A stretch of DNA of 42,611 bases from positions 1 through 42,611 of the forward strand of contig NZ_JXQZ01000049.1 of NCBI RefSeq assembly GCF_000878135.1, in the 5' to 3' direction. Within the stretch, counting starts at the first letter, position 1. Each line of letters opens with the position of its first letter. This document shows, one piece after another, positions 1 to 7,149 of the stretch. This DNA comes from Frigoribacterium sp. MEB024 (GTDB lineage Bacteria > Actinomycetota > Actinomycetes > Actinomycetales > Microbacteriaceae). The position numbers were made by a program, and so were the translations under genes. The notes under the pieces were generated by a model. The model was given only the letters and a program-made list of their open reading frames with translations, was not told the DNA's origin and did no database searches.

Positions 1-1132
1 TGAGCCAGACGGCTTGCGAAGGGGGCACGGGGTTGTCCCAGCCGGGAGAGCCGGTGCCCTGCAGGGCGGTGGCGACGATGGCCTGCGGGTCGTAGGCGAG
101 CTTCATCGCCTGGCGGACGAGCGGGTCCTTGAACTCGGCGCTCGTGGCCAGCATCGGGATCGTGTACCACTGGGCGTCGGGGGCGCGGGCGACGGTGGCG
201 CCGGACGAGGCGCTGACGACCTGGGCGGTGGCGAAGTCGAGGTTGGTCTGGCTGATCAGGTCGATCTGGCCGGCGAGGAGGGCGTTGACGCGGGCGGTGG
301 TGTCCTGGATCGAGAAGAAGTCGATGCCGTCGAGCACCGGGCGGCCGGCGAAGTGGTCCTCGAAGGCCTCGACGCTGCCGGTGCCCGCGGGCTCGAAGCT
401 CGACAGGCGGAACGGCCCGGTGCCGACGCCGGTGCGGCCGATGCCGCCGCCTTGGCTGGGGTCGGCGCTGCCCTCGGGCACGATGTAGCACTGGTACGCG
501 GTGAGCAGCGAGGGGAACTCGGCGTTCGGCGTGAGCAGGTCGAAGCGCAGGGTGAGCGGGTCGACGGCGGTCATGCCGCCGGGGCCGATCATCGCGGCGA
601 GCACCTCGCCCTGGGGTGAGGCGGTGTCGGGGTCGAGGATGTGCTCGATCGAGTAGATCGCGTCGGCGGCGGTGAAGCGGCGGCCGTCGTGGAAGCGGAC
701 GCCCTCGCGCAGGCGGAAGGTCCAGCTCGTGCCGTCGGCGTTCGCGGACCAGTCGTCGGCGAGGTCGGGCACGGTGACGCCGGCGTCGTCGAGCTTGACG
801 AGCCGGTTGTAGAGGGCGCCGAGGTACTCGTAGGCCGAGAGCGAGCTGGCGGAGTCGAGGGTCTCGGCGGCGGAGGCGGCCGGGCGCGCGATGCGCAGGC
901 GTCCGCCGCGGCGCGGGGTGCCGGTGGCGGCGGCCTCGGGGATGGTCGGGGTGCTGCGGGCGGGGGTGCAGCCGGCGAGGGTCAGCAGGCCGAGGCCGGC
1001 GAGTCCTGCGGCGCCGACGAGGACGGTGCGGCGGCTCGGGCCCGCGCTGCGGTCGGCGCGGCTGTCGGTGCCGCTGCCGGCGTCTCGCGCCGGGCGGAGC
1101 GCGTGTCGGTGTTCGGGGACGATCGGTGTCAT
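1..1132 (-). CDS. ABC transporter substrate-binding lipoprotein, family 5 (peptide/nickel/opine type), 3' part missing
   Basis: The reverse strand reads open from an ATG at 1132 to the left edge, about 377 residues, so the C-terminus lies outside the window. The protein starts with an Arg-rich segment and a hydrophobic stretch ending in the lipobox L-A-G-C (about residues 51-54), so it should be exported and lipid-anchored. An R-R-T-V-L-V pattern just before the hydrophobic stretch could be a Tat signal. The mature part has the family 5 look: a segment like A-Y-E-Y-L-G-A-L-Y-N-R-L-V, then W-T-F-R-L-R-E-G-V-R-F-H-D-G-R, then G-T-G-P-F-R-L. It should bind an oligopeptide-like or related solute outside the membrane for an importer whose permease and ATPase genes would lie further left. 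A GGAAGG ribosome site sits 10 nt before the ATG. The ligand cannot be told from sequence. Confidence 0.9.
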   Translation of the reverse strand, partial: MTPIVPEHRHALRPARDAGSGTDSRADRSAGPSRRTVLVGAAGLAGLGLLTLAGCTPARSTPTIPEAAATGTPRRGGRLRIARPAASAAETLDSASSLSAYEYLGALYNRLVKLDDAGVTVPDLADDWSANADGTSWTFRLREGVRFHDGRRFTAADAIYSIEHILDPDTASPQGEVLAAMIGPGGMTAVDPLTLRFDLLTPNAEFPSLLTAYQCYIVPEGSADPSQGGGIGRTGVGTGPFRLSSFEPAGTGSVEAFEDHFAGRPVLDGIDFFSIQDTTARVNALLAGQIDLISQTNLDFATAQVVSASSGATVARAPDAQWYTIPMLATSAEFKDPLVRQAMKLAYDPQAIVATALQGTGSPGWDNPVPPSQAVWL

Positions 1133-1150
1133 GCAGGGATGGCCTTCCGT

Positions 1151-1172
1151 TTATCGTTCGGGTGAACGATAA
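1151..1172. promoter_or_regulatory. Perfect inverted repeat, likely operator of the binding-protein gene
   Basis: The arms TTATCGTTC and GAACGATAA are perfect inverted repeats separated by 4 nt (GGGT). The site ends 18 nt upstream of the ATG of the substrate-binding protein, where a bound repressor would block transcription or the start of the mRNA. The size fits a dimeric HTH regulator (TetR, GntR, LacI or IclR type). The regulator is not in the window. Confidence 0.6.
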
Positions 1173-1376
1173 GGGAGGTTCGCGGCGGCGGCCAGCTCGC
1201 CGGAGCCCCGGAGGCGCGGCTCCGCGCTCCCCCGCAGCCCCCGTTCTCCGCGCCCCGCCGCGGATGCGGGCGTGCTCGTGCGGCAGCGTGCACGGGCTGC
1301 AGTCTTCACCCACTCGTTACACGGGCGCGCCTCGCCGACGCGACCCGCGCCTCCTCGGGTTCGCCCTCCCGTCTCG

Positions 1377-1436
1377 GTCGAGTGGTCCCAAAACGTCCCT
1401 CCCCGCCCCACGAACGACGTTCTCGGACCACTCGAC
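1377..1436. repeat. Intergenic long hairpin, family 1, copy A
   Basis: Arms of 21 bp (GTCGAGTGGTCCCAAAACGTC and its near-complement) match at 19 of 21 positions around an 18-nt centre. It lies between divergent genes, so it is not a simple terminator of either one. The outer GAGTGG(T/G)C and the inner ACGTCC recur in copies at 2557, 4308, 4838 and 5516. The rest of the gap 1133-1526 holds the operator at 1151, a copy of AGGAGGCGCG (1346-1355, reverse), a possible promoter, and no gene that I can support. Confidence 0.8.
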
Positions 1437-1469
1437 CGGTCCGCCGGGGGACCCCGGCCCGCCCGGGCG

Positions 1470-1497
1470 TTGACTGGCGCTCGCGACGGCCTACCCA
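1470..1497 (+). promoter_or_regulatory. Possible promoter of the amidohydrolase gene
   Basis: TTGACT (1470-1475) is a good -35 match. After 16 nt comes TACCCA (1492-1497), a weak -10. This would leave a leader of about 25 nt containing the GGAG ribosome site at 1517. Confidence 0.3.
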
Positions 1498-1526
1498 CCG
1501 AACCGTCCTCGCGAACGGAGCCACCC

Positions 1527-2507
1527 ATGCCCCTGATCGGCATCGAAGAGCACTGGACCACCCCCGAGCTGAAGGCCGCGCTTGAGTCGCTGCCACCCGA
1601 GCTGCGGGACGACAGCCTCGCGTTCAACGAGCGGGGTGACCACCTGACCCGGCTCGAGGACGTCGGAGACGGGCGGATCGCCGCAATGGACGAGCAGGGC
1701 ATCGACGTGCAGGTGTTGTCGGTGGCTCCCCCGGCGACCGGGCCGTTGCCGGCGGCCGACGCGCGTCGGCTCGCTCGAGACCTGAACGACCTCGCGGCGG
1801 AGGCCGTGTCGCGGCATCCCACGCGCCTCCTGGCGTTGGCGACCCTGCCGATGGCCGACCCGCAGGCGGTGTCGGGAGAGTTCGAGAGGGCGTCCGCAGC
1901 CGGTTTCGTGGGGGCGATGGTCTACGGCCGGACCGGTGACGTGCCCCTCGACGATCCGCGGTACGACGACCTGTTGGCGACGGCGGCTCGGCTCGGCAGG
2001 CCGCTTTTCATCCACCCGCAGATCCCGACGCGGGAAGTGCGCGCGGCCCAGTACGGAGGCCTCGGCGACCTGACGGGGCTGGCCCTGTCGACGTTCGCGT
2101 GGGGCTGGCACCTCGAGGCGGCGACGGCGGCGTTGCGGTTGATCGCGAGCGGGGCGTTCGACCGGCACCCCGAGCTGCAGATCGTGTTGGGGCACTGGGG
2201 AGAGCTGTTGCTGTTCTGGTTGAGCCGGGCCGACGGGCTGTCGGGGCTGGCGGGCCTCGATCGCACGGTGAGCGAGTACGTGCGGCAGAACGTGCACATC
2301 ACGGCGTCGGGCATGTTCGAGCCGGCGCTGCTGCGGCACGCGCTCGAGGTGACGACGATCGACCGACTGCTCTTCTCGACGGACTACCCCTTCCAGCACC
2401 CGACGGGCGACGAGGTGGAGGCCTTCCTCGGCGAGTTCGCGACGGACGCCGACCGCGATGCCTTCGCCGGCGGCAACGCGGCCCGCCTGTTCGGCATCGA
2501 CGTCTGA
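1527..2507 (+). CDS. Metal-dependent amidohydrolase, ACMSD / resorcylate decarboxylase family
   Basis: This 326-residue protein has the layout of amidohydrolase-2 (ACMSD-like) TIM-barrel enzymes. The N-terminal I-E-E-H-W puts metal ligands at Glu7 and His9, as in the E-x-H of gamma-resorcylate decarboxylase. F-I-H-P-Q gives His163, L-G-H-W-G gives His223, and S-T-D-Y-P-F gives the conserved Asp286. Members decarboxylate or hydrolyse small aromatic acids without a cofactor other than the metal; the substrate here is unknown. The ATG at 1527 is chosen because GGAG lies 6 nt upstream and homologues start just before this motif, although the frame is open further upstream. It stands alone, divergent from the binding protein, and has a long hairpin 50 nt after its stop. 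Confidence 0.88.
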   Translation: MPLIGIEEHWTTPELKAALESLPPELRDDSLAFNERGDHLTRLEDVGDGRIAAMDEQGIDVQVLSVAPPATGPLPAADARRLARDLNDLAAEAVSRHPTRLLALATLPMADPQAVSGEFERASAAGFVGAMVYGRTGDVPLDDPRYDDLLATAARLGRPLFIHPQIPTREVRAAQYGGLGDLTGLALSTFAWGWHLEAATAALRLIASGAFDRHPELQIVLGHWGELLLFWLSRADGLSGLAGLDRTVSEYVRQNVHITASGMFEPALLRHALEVTTIDRLLFSTDYPFQHPTGDEVEAFLGEFATDADRDAFAGGNAARLFGIDV

Positions 2508-2556
2508 GAAGAAGGCGCGGGTCGGTTCGCCCGCGTCTGTCACCCCGGTGCTCGCG

Positions 2557-2612
2557 CGAGTGGGCAGAAGGTGCTCGGCCCGAGCCCCCGAGCAGCATCT
2601 TCTGCCCACTCG
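2557..2612. repeat. Intergenic long hairpin, family 1, copy B
   Basis: Arms CGAGTGGGCAGAAGGTGCT and its complement match at 18 of 19 positions. It lies 50 nt after the amidohydrolase stop and before the next gene, where it could act as a terminator, but there is no T-run. It belongs to the sub-type with GTGGGCAGAA, shared with the copy at 4838. Confidence 0.8.
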
Positions 2613-2692
2613 GGGTCCTCGCTCGGGCCGGACGACCGGGGTGACCGAGGTGACCCTCGAAGCAGGACTCCGTCCGGCTCCGTGCCGCGCCC

Positions 2693-2698
2693 TAGTCT
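2693..2698 (+). promoter_or_regulatory. -10 box of a leaderless transcript
   Basis: TAGTCT ends 6 nt before the ATG at 2705, so the RNA would start at or next to the start codon. There is no ribosome site. Confidence 0.5.
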
Positions 2699-2704
2699 GT
2701 GCGC

Positions 2705-2989
2705 ATGGCCACCCCGACCACTCCCCGCCTCGGCCGTCTGGCCGTCGTCGCCGCGATCGTCGGTGCCGTGGCCTACGGCGTGGCCGTGCTGCTCGTCTGG
2801 ACGCCGTTCGGCCCGACGGGCAGCGTCCGGTATTCGACCGAGCCCCCCGTCGACTGGCTGACCATCCGTCGAACCGCGGCCGCCGTGCTCGGGACCTTCG
2901 GACTCGTCGTCCTGGCGACAGCCCTCGTGCTGGCACTGGTCGTGCTGGTGCGGTGGGCCGTCGCGAGGCGACCGACCCGCGCCTCCTGA
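2705..2989 (+). CDS. Small membrane protein, unknown function
   Basis: I do not recognise the family of this 94-residue protein. It has two predicted membrane segments, one near residues 10-30 (rich in A, V, I, G) and one near residues 58-85 (leucine/valine rich), with a polar loop between them that contains a W-L-T-I-R-R stretch. The C-terminus is basic and ends in R-A-S, encoded by one of the repeated GACCCGCGCCTCCT motifs that runs into the stop codon. ATG 2705 is preferred over an in-frame GTG at 2699 because of the -10 box spacing. The next gene follows after 10 nt, so the two are probably one transcription unit. Confidence 0.6.
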   Translation: MATPTTPRLGRLAVVAAIVGAVAYGVAVLLVWTPFGPTGSVRYSTEPPVDWLTIRRTAAAVLGTFGLVVLATALVLALVVLVRWAVARRPTRAS

Positions 2990-2999
2990 TCGGATTCCC

Positions 3000-3281
3000 G
3001 TGATCAACCTCGTCGCCCTCGTCCCGGCATTGCTCACCGTGGCCGCTCTCGCAGTGGCCTGGTCGGCATCGGGCGGAACGACGACCCGGGCGCGCCGGTG
3101 GAGTGCCCGCGCTCTGGCGGTCTGGGCAGCCGCCGTCGTGGTCGCACTCGCCGCGTTCCTCGTCGGCCTGCACCTACAGCACGCCGACCTCGCCGTCTGG
3201 TCGGCGTTCGCACTGATCGCTGCAGCTCTTGCCGCCGTGACCGCGGCGGCCGCCCGCGTGGTGTCATCGCTCGTGCGGTGA
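3000..3281 (+). CDS. Small membrane protein, unknown function
   Basis: A 93-residue protein with a GTG start, 10 nt after the preceding small membrane protein and presumably co-transcribed with it. It is almost wholly hydrophobic, with three likely membrane segments (about residues 2-23, 37-58 and 65-88) joined by short basic loops such as T-R-A-R-R-W. No catalytic motif is visible and I cannot name a family. The stop codon is part of a perfect palindrome. Confidence 0.55.
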   Translation: MINLVALVPALLTVAALAVAWSASGGTTTRARRWSARALAVWAAAVVVALAAFLVGLHLQHADLAVWSAFALIAAALAAVTAAAARVVSSLVR

Positions 3282-3300
3282 TCCGGTACGTACCGGATCA
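3279..3300. promoter_or_regulatory. Perfect 22-bp palindrome over a stop codon
   Basis: TGATCCGGTAC is followed directly by its exact reverse complement, with no spacer; the first three bases are the stop codon of the preceding gene. A zero-loop palindrome suits a protein-binding site better than an RNA terminator. The flanking genes converge here (the NERD gene ends at 3372), so its role is unclear. Confidence 0.5.
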
Positions 3301-3371
3301 TCACGGGCGGCCTTGCCGTCTCTGGGCCAAGGCCTCAGGGCCCGCGGCTCAGGGCCCACGGCGCAGGGCAC

Positions 3372-4214
3372 CTACCCGAAGGTCGAGACGACCGTGCTCG
3401 TGACCGTCGCCACCACCGCGATGGCGACTCCCCCGCTCGTCCCGAGAATGCCGAGCGCCGTGCCCACCCGCCACCGCCGACGTCGCCGAGCCGCGTCGTC
3501 GATGTCGCGGCGCAGGCGTTCGAAGCGGTGTTCGTGACGGAGCGTGTCCGTCAGGACCAGCGCCTCCGTGTGCCAGGTACCGCGTTCTTCGGCGACCATG
3601 GCCAGGTAGGCCAGCGCCTCGGGCGAGTGCACCCGCGGCCCGTTCATCAGCCACTTGCGCAGGCGGGCGGCCACGACCACCGGCACCGTCGGCGCCTTCT
3701 TGCCGACTGACAGCGAGGCCTCGCCCACGAGCACGATGACGGGCGTGACGACGACCTCGAAGTCGGCCGCCCTCGACATCAACCGGGAGGCGCGGGCCGC
3801 CTCGTGAAGGGAGTTGCGAGAGTGGTCGGTCCGGTGTCCGCCGACCGTCACCAAGCCGCCGCCGACCCAGACCTTCTTGCCGGCGTGGTGCTTGGTGTTG
3901 ACGGTGAAGACGCCCGTCGGTCCGATGACGACGTGGTCGATGTCGGACTCGCCCGAGCCGACCGGGACGGAGTGCAGGACGGTCCACTCGGGCCCGAGCT
4001 CGGCGAGCACGCGGGCGACCTCGATCTCGCCGAGGGCGCCCTGGTACCAACTCTGGGCGTCGGCGCTCAGGGGTGAGTGACCGAAGAGGCGCTGCCGCCG
4101 GGTCAGCGCGGGAGCCTCGGCCTGGACGCGCAGGCACTCCTGCATCACCGAGTAGGCCGGCCGCCGGGCCTTCAGTGTCATCGCCACGCTTCCGCGCGCC
4201 ACGGTCTCGCTCAT
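3372..4214 (-). CDS. NERD-domain protein with C-terminal membrane segment
   Basis: The 280-residue protein contains a nuclease-related (NERD) domain from about residue 60 to 170. It begins with L-G-E-I-E-V-A-R-V-L and contains D-I-D-H-V-V-I-G-P-T-G-V-F-T-V-N-T-K, the Asp...Lys core typical of this restriction-endonuclease-like family. NERD proteins are thought to be nucleases or DNA-processing accessories; activity is not proven here. An Arg-rich stretch (R-R-R-R-R-W-R) precedes a hydrophobic segment near the C-terminus, which suggests membrane attachment. ATG 4214 is chosen because GGGGGAAG lies 3 nt upstream; the open frame extends 11 residues further. A TACCGT -10 box (4233-4238, reverse) gives a short leader. 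Confidence 0.8.
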   Translation of the reverse strand: MSETVARGSVAMTLKARRPAYSVMQECLRVQAEAPALTRRQRLFGHSPLSADAQSWYQGALGEIEVARVLAELGPEWTVLHSVPVGSGESDIDHVVIGPTGVFTVNTKHHAGKKVWVGGGLVTVGGHRTDHSRNSLHEAARASRLMSRAADFEVVVTPVIVLVGEASLSVGKKAPTVPVVVAARLRKWLMNGPRVHSPEALAYLAMVAEERGTWHTEALVLTDTLRHEHRFERLRRDIDDAARRRRRWRVGTALGILGTSGGVAIAVVATVTSTVVSTFG

Positions 4215-4307
4215 GTCTTCCCCCTTGCCCACACGGTAGGGCGACACGTGACGTGGAGACGAGCCCCCGTTGGGAGGTCAGTTCGCGCCCCGGGTCGGCG
4301 GGCCCGA

Positions 4308-4365
4308 TCGAGTGGTCAGAAAACGTCCTTCCGCCGCGGGCGAAGGACACTTTCTGACCACTCGA
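4308..4365. repeat. Intergenic long hairpin, family 1, copy C
   Basis: Arms of 24 bp starting TCGAGTGGTCAGAAAACGTC match at 22 of 24 positions around a 10-nt loop. It lies 39 nt after the stop of the SdpI-like gene and 94 nt before the start of the NERD gene, both leftward. It could terminate the SdpI-like transcript. Confidence 0.85.
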
Positions 4366-4403
4366 CGGCCCGATCAGCAGCAGCGGCACCGGGTCACGGG
4401 CGC

Positions 4404-4754
4404 CTACGGCGAGCCGAGCACGTCTGTGGCCGCCTGATCCGCCCGCCACGCCCCGACGAGCGTGCCGAACAGCAGGGCGACCATACTCCCGATCGCCCAG
4501 ATGGCCATCGCGTCCTCCGACGGGCCCATGACCAGCGGCACCACGATCGACCCCACGGCGAGCAGGCACCCCACCGTCACCGGCACGAGTGCTGCCCGGT
4601 GCCCGGCCCGCCACGCCTCGGGCGACGCCATCACGTGCCGGAACCGGATGCCGGCGAGGTGGTTCACCCCGAGCCGGCCGCGGGCGCCGGCAAGCGTCGT
4701 ACCGAAGACGACGACGCACCCGGCGAACACGATGAGCGGAACGACGACGAGCAT
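4404..4754 (-). CDS. SdpI-family membrane protein
   Basis: A 116-residue protein with three likely membrane segments (about residues 2-21, 55-77 and 85-104). Between the first two lies N-H-L-A-G-I-R-F-R-H followed by S-P-E-A-W-R-A-G-H-R, which matches the signature of the SdpI family (G-I-R ... S-x-E-A-W-x-x-x-H-R). SdpI of Bacillus gives immunity to the SDP toxin, but most family members have no known role and none is proven here. TAGCCT ends 6 nt upstream of the ATG and GGAGGG fills the gap, so the gene could be leaderless or use that ribosome site. Confidence 0.75.
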   Translation of the reverse strand: MLVVVPLIVFAGCVVVFGTTLAGARGRLGVNHLAGIRFRHVMASPEAWRAGHRAALVPVTVGCLLAVGSIVVPLVMGPSEDAMAIWAIGSMVALLFGTLVGAWRADQAATDVLGSP

Positions 4755-4760
4755 CCCTCC

Positions 4761-4766
4761 AGGCTA
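4761..4766 (-). promoter_or_regulatory. -10 box of the SdpI-family gene
   Basis: On the reverse strand TAGCCT ends 6 nt before the ATG at 4754, the spacing of a leaderless transcript. Confidence 0.45.
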
Positions 4767-4837
4767 GGTCGGCGCCTCCGGACGCGACTCCCCCGCGCGG
4801 CCCGTTCTGAGCCGCCCTGGCCCACCCGGGCCTGAAC

Positions 4838-4891
4838 GAGTGGGCAGAAAGTGTCCTTCCGCCGCCCCCGAAGGACACTTTCTGCCCACTC
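4838..4891. repeat. Intergenic long hairpin, family 1, copy D (perfect)
   Basis: Two 22-bp arms, GAGTGGGCAGAAAGTGTCC plus TTC, are perfect complements around a 10-nt C-rich loop. It is the best-preserved copy. It lies in the gap between divergent genes (SdpI-like start 4754, GNAT start 4979), where a terminator would serve neither gene. Confidence 0.9.
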
Positions 4892-4978
4892 AAGCCTGCC
4901 GGGCCCACCCGGGCAGACTCGAACCGGGCGAGCCCGGCGAGCCCGACGAGCGCGACGCGCCCCAGGAAGAATGGCCCC

Positions 4979-5479
4979 ATGCCCCTCGTCCCCGTCGCCC
5001 TGACCGATGCCGACGCCGACGCCGACGCCCGAGCCGACCTCCGCGCCTTCCTCGCCGCCGCCGACCTCACCCTCGCCGGTCTCGACTCCCCCTCGCCGCG
5101 CCTCCGGCTCTGGGTCGACCGTGACGCCACCGGCACCGTCGTCGGCAGCACCGGCTACGAGCTCAGCGCCGACGGCGAGCACGCGCTCATCCGCAGCGTC
5201 GCCGTCGCTCCCACCGCCCGCACGCGCGGCGCGGGCTCCCGCCTCGCCCGCCACGCCCTGGCCGACGCCGCCGCGCACGGAGCCCACCACGCCTGGCTCT
5301 TCTCCCGCCGCTCCGGACCGTTCTGGCAGACGCTCGGCTTCACCCCCGCCGACCGCGACGCCCTCGCCGCGGCCCTCCCCGACACGCACCAGGTGCAGCT
5401 CTTCCGCGCCACCGGCCAGCTCGCCCGCGAGGTCGCCTGGTCGCGCCCCCTCGACGACCTCCGCCCGCCCACCCCCTAG
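4979..5479 (+). CDS. GNAT-family N-acetyltransferase, ArsN2-like
   Basis: The 166-residue protein has a GNAT fold: I-R-S-V-A-V-A-P-T-A-R-T-R-G-A-G-S-R-L matches the acetyl-CoA-binding motif A (V-x-P-x-x-R-x-x-G-x-G). Then come F-W-Q-T-L-G-F and a C-terminal T-H-Q-V-Q-L-F. The order F-x-x-x-G-F, then a D-R-x-x-L-A-A-A-L-P-x-T stretch, resembles ArsN2-type acetyltransferases, but no arsenic genes are nearby, so the substrate is open. AGGAAG lies 9 nt before the ATG. The stop codon is followed at once by a copy of AGGAGGCGCGGGTC (5478-5491). Confidence 0.8.
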   Translation: MPLVPVALTDADADADARADLRAFLAAADLTLAGLDSPSPRLRLWVDRDATGTVVGSTGYELSADGEHALIRSVAVAPTARTRGAGSRLARHALADAAAHGAHHAWLFSRRSGPFWQTLGFTPADRDALAAALPDTHQVQLFRATGQLAREVAWSRPLDDLRPPTP

Positions 5480-5515
5480 GAGGCGCGGGTCGGCCCACGC
5501 CCGCCCCACCGGTCA

Positions 5516-5573
5516 TCGAGTGGTCCCGAATCGTCCTTCCCCTCCCTGCGAACGACGATCCGGGACCACTCGA
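5516..5573. repeat. Intergenic long hairpin, family 1, copy E
   Basis: Arms TCGAGTGGTCCCGAATCGTC and complement match at 19 of 20 positions around an 18-nt centre. It lies between two rightward genes, 36 nt after the GNAT stop and 40 nt before the GrpB start, where it could act as a terminator. Confidence 0.85.
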
Positions 5574-5600
5574 CCCCACCCCGCCGAGAGTGACACCCCG

Positions 5601-5606
5601 TACGCT
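5601..5606 (+). promoter_or_regulatory. -10 box of a leaderless transcript
   Basis: TACGCT ends 7 nt before the ATG at 5614; no ribosome site is seen. Confidence 0.5.
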
Positions 5607-5613
5607 CGCCCCG

Positions 5614-6138
5614 ATGGTCGATCTGCAGCCGCACTCCCCCGCCTGGGCCGACGACTACCGCCGAGAGGCCGAGCGCCTGGCGACCGCCCTCGGCACCCGG
5701 GTCGACGCTCTCGAGCACATCGGAAGCACGGCCGTCCCCGGCCTCCTGGCGAAGCCGATCATCGACGTCGCCGCCCGGACGTCTCCCGGCACCGACCCGT
5801 TCGTCCTGGGCGCCGCCCTGATCGACCTCGGCTACGAACGACACGCAGCGGGCCCGAAGACCCACGCGGTCTACATCCGGCGGGACGGACCACGACGCAC
5901 GCACATCCTCCACGTCTTCCGCCCCGACCAATGGGCGGCCTGCCACCAGCGGCTGTTCCGCGACCGCCTGCTGCGCGACCCGGTCGCGCGACAGCGCTAC
6001 GCGGCCCTGAAGGAGGCGCTGGCCGGCCTCGACGACGGACGCGCCTACACAGCCGCCAAGACCGCACTCATCACCGACCTCGTCACCGATGAGCGAGCGG
6101 CTCGGGGTCTCTCTGCGGCCCCGGTGTGGGACAAGTGA
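5614..6138 (+). CDS. GrpB / UPF0157 family nucleotidyltransferase-like protein
   Basis: A 174-residue protein of the GrpB (UPF0157) family, which has a nucleotidyltransferase fold. The signature E-H-I-G-S-T-A-V-P-G-L-L-A-K-P-I-I-D-V is complete (about residues 32-50), with the G-S-T-A-V loop and the later Asp of the family. A second conserved part, R-x-H-I-L-H-V-F, follows near residue 105. The reaction and substrate of the family are not established. ATG 5614 is chosen over an upstream GTG at 5590 because the -10 box lies between the two. It stands as a single gene. Confidence 0.88.
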   Translation: MVDLQPHSPAWADDYRREAERLATALGTRVDALEHIGSTAVPGLLAKPIIDVAARTSPGTDPFVLGAALIDLGYERHAAGPKTHAVYIRRDGPRRTHILHVFRPDQWAACHQRLFRDRLLRDPVARQRYAALKEALAGLDDGRAYTAAKTALITDLVTDERAARGLSAAPVWDK

Positions 6139-6176
6139 TCGACCCCTGTTCGATCGCCCCAGCCCGCCGCGCCCGT

Positions 6177-6182
6177 TAGCGT
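6177..6182 (+). promoter_or_regulatory. -10 box of a leaderless transcript
   Basis: TAGCGT ends 7 nt before the ATG at 6190. Confidence 0.5.
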
Positions 6183-6189
6183 TGACGCG

Positions 6190-7101
6190 ATGAGCACCCG
6201 CACACGGATCGAGCTGGGCCGCCGCGCCGACCTCGGAGCCGACTGTGCGAACTGCTTCGGCCTGTGCTGCGTCGCGCTGGCGTTCACGAAGAGCGCGGAC
6301 TTCCCGTTCGACAAGCCGGCTGGCGACCCCTGTACGAACCTCGACGAGCACGACGGCTGCCGCATCCACCCGCAGTTGCGTGAGCGGGGGTTCAAGGGCT
6401 GCACGGTGTTCGACTGCTTCGGGGCGGGCCAGAAGGTCAGTCGGCAGACCTTCGCCGGGCGATCGTGGCGTGACGACCCCGCGACGCGTGAGGCGATGTT
6501 CTCGACCTTCCCGCTCGTGCGGAGGCTGCACGAGCTGCTCTGGTACCTCGACGAGGCGATCACGCTGGTCGAGCGCGAGCGCGCACACGGCGCCGCGGCC
6601 CAACACGGCCGCACCCGAGCAACCACCCCCGACCCGGCCCCGTGGCTCGCCGCCTTCGAGCACGTCCGGAGCCTCACCGACGGCACGCCCGACGAGCTGG
6701 CCGCCCTCGACGTCGACGCCGAGTACGACGCGGCGCGCCCGCTGTTGGTGCAGGCGAGTGAGGTGGCCCGGGCGTCCGTGCCCGCGCCTCCTCGGCGGTC
6801 GAGGGGGAAGGGGCCGACGCTCGAGCCGGGGAGCGACCTGATGGGTGCGGCCCTGGCCGGGGCGGATCTGCGGGGGCGGACGCTCCGCGGCAGCATCGCG
6901 ATCGCGGCGGACCTGCGCGGGGCCGACCTCGACCGCTGCGACCTGCTGGGTGTCGACCTGCGGGACGCCGACCTCGGTGGGGCGGACCTGTCGGGGGCGA
7001 TCTACCTGACGCAGATGCAGGTGAACAGCGCCCGAGGCGACGAGGCGACGCGCCTGCCCGAGGGCTTCGCCCGGCCGACGCACTGGGCTGACGAGAGGTA
7101 G
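6190..7101 (+). CDS. Cys-rich (YkgJ-like) protein fused to pentapeptide repeats
   Basis: This 303-residue protein has two unlike halves. The first ~90 residues hold a cysteine cluster, C-x2-C-x3-C-C at residues 19-27 followed by D-P-C, D-G-C, K-G-C and F-D-C. This pattern is seen in YkgJ-type proteins thought to bind zinc or iron. The C-terminal part (about residues 215-285) is a run of pentapeptide repeats, A(D/N)L-x-x, such as G-A-D-L-R and D-A-D-L-G-G-A-D-L-S, which fold into a right-handed beta helix. The middle is helical and contains a copy of the repeated motif (reverse, 6783-6792) near the domain junction. Pentapeptide proteins can mimic DNA (MfpA/Qnr), but the run here is short and no function can be assigned. 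Leaderless start at ATG 6190. Confidence 0.8.
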   Translation: MSTRTRIELGRRADLGADCANCFGLCCVALAFTKSADFPFDKPAGDPCTNLDEHDGCRIHPQLRERGFKGCTVFDCFGAGQKVSRQTFAGRSWRDDPATREAMFSTFPLVRRLHELLWYLDEAITLVERERAHGAAAQHGRTRATTPDPAPWLAAFEHVRSLTDGTPDELAALDVDAEYDAARPLLVQASEVARASVPAPPRRSRGKGPTLEPGSDLMGAALAGADLRGRTLRGSIAIAADLRGADLDRCDLLGVDLRDADLGGADLSGAIYLTQMQVNSARGDEATRLPEGFARPTHWADER

Positions 7102-7136
7102 GACGAACACCTCTGGTGGCGCCTGCGTCGCGGAGC

Positions 7137-7142
7137 TAGCCT
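7137..7142 (+). promoter_or_regulatory. -10 box of a leaderless transcript
   Basis: TAGCCT ends 7 nt before the ATG at 7150. Confidence 0.5.
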
Positions 7143-7149
7143 CCCCGGC

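Noticed and set aside
14-1172. Forward-strand frames with Gly/Ala/Glu-rich products at the left edge
   Set aside because: They mirror the reverse-strand binding-protein gene, which has a lipobox and family motifs.
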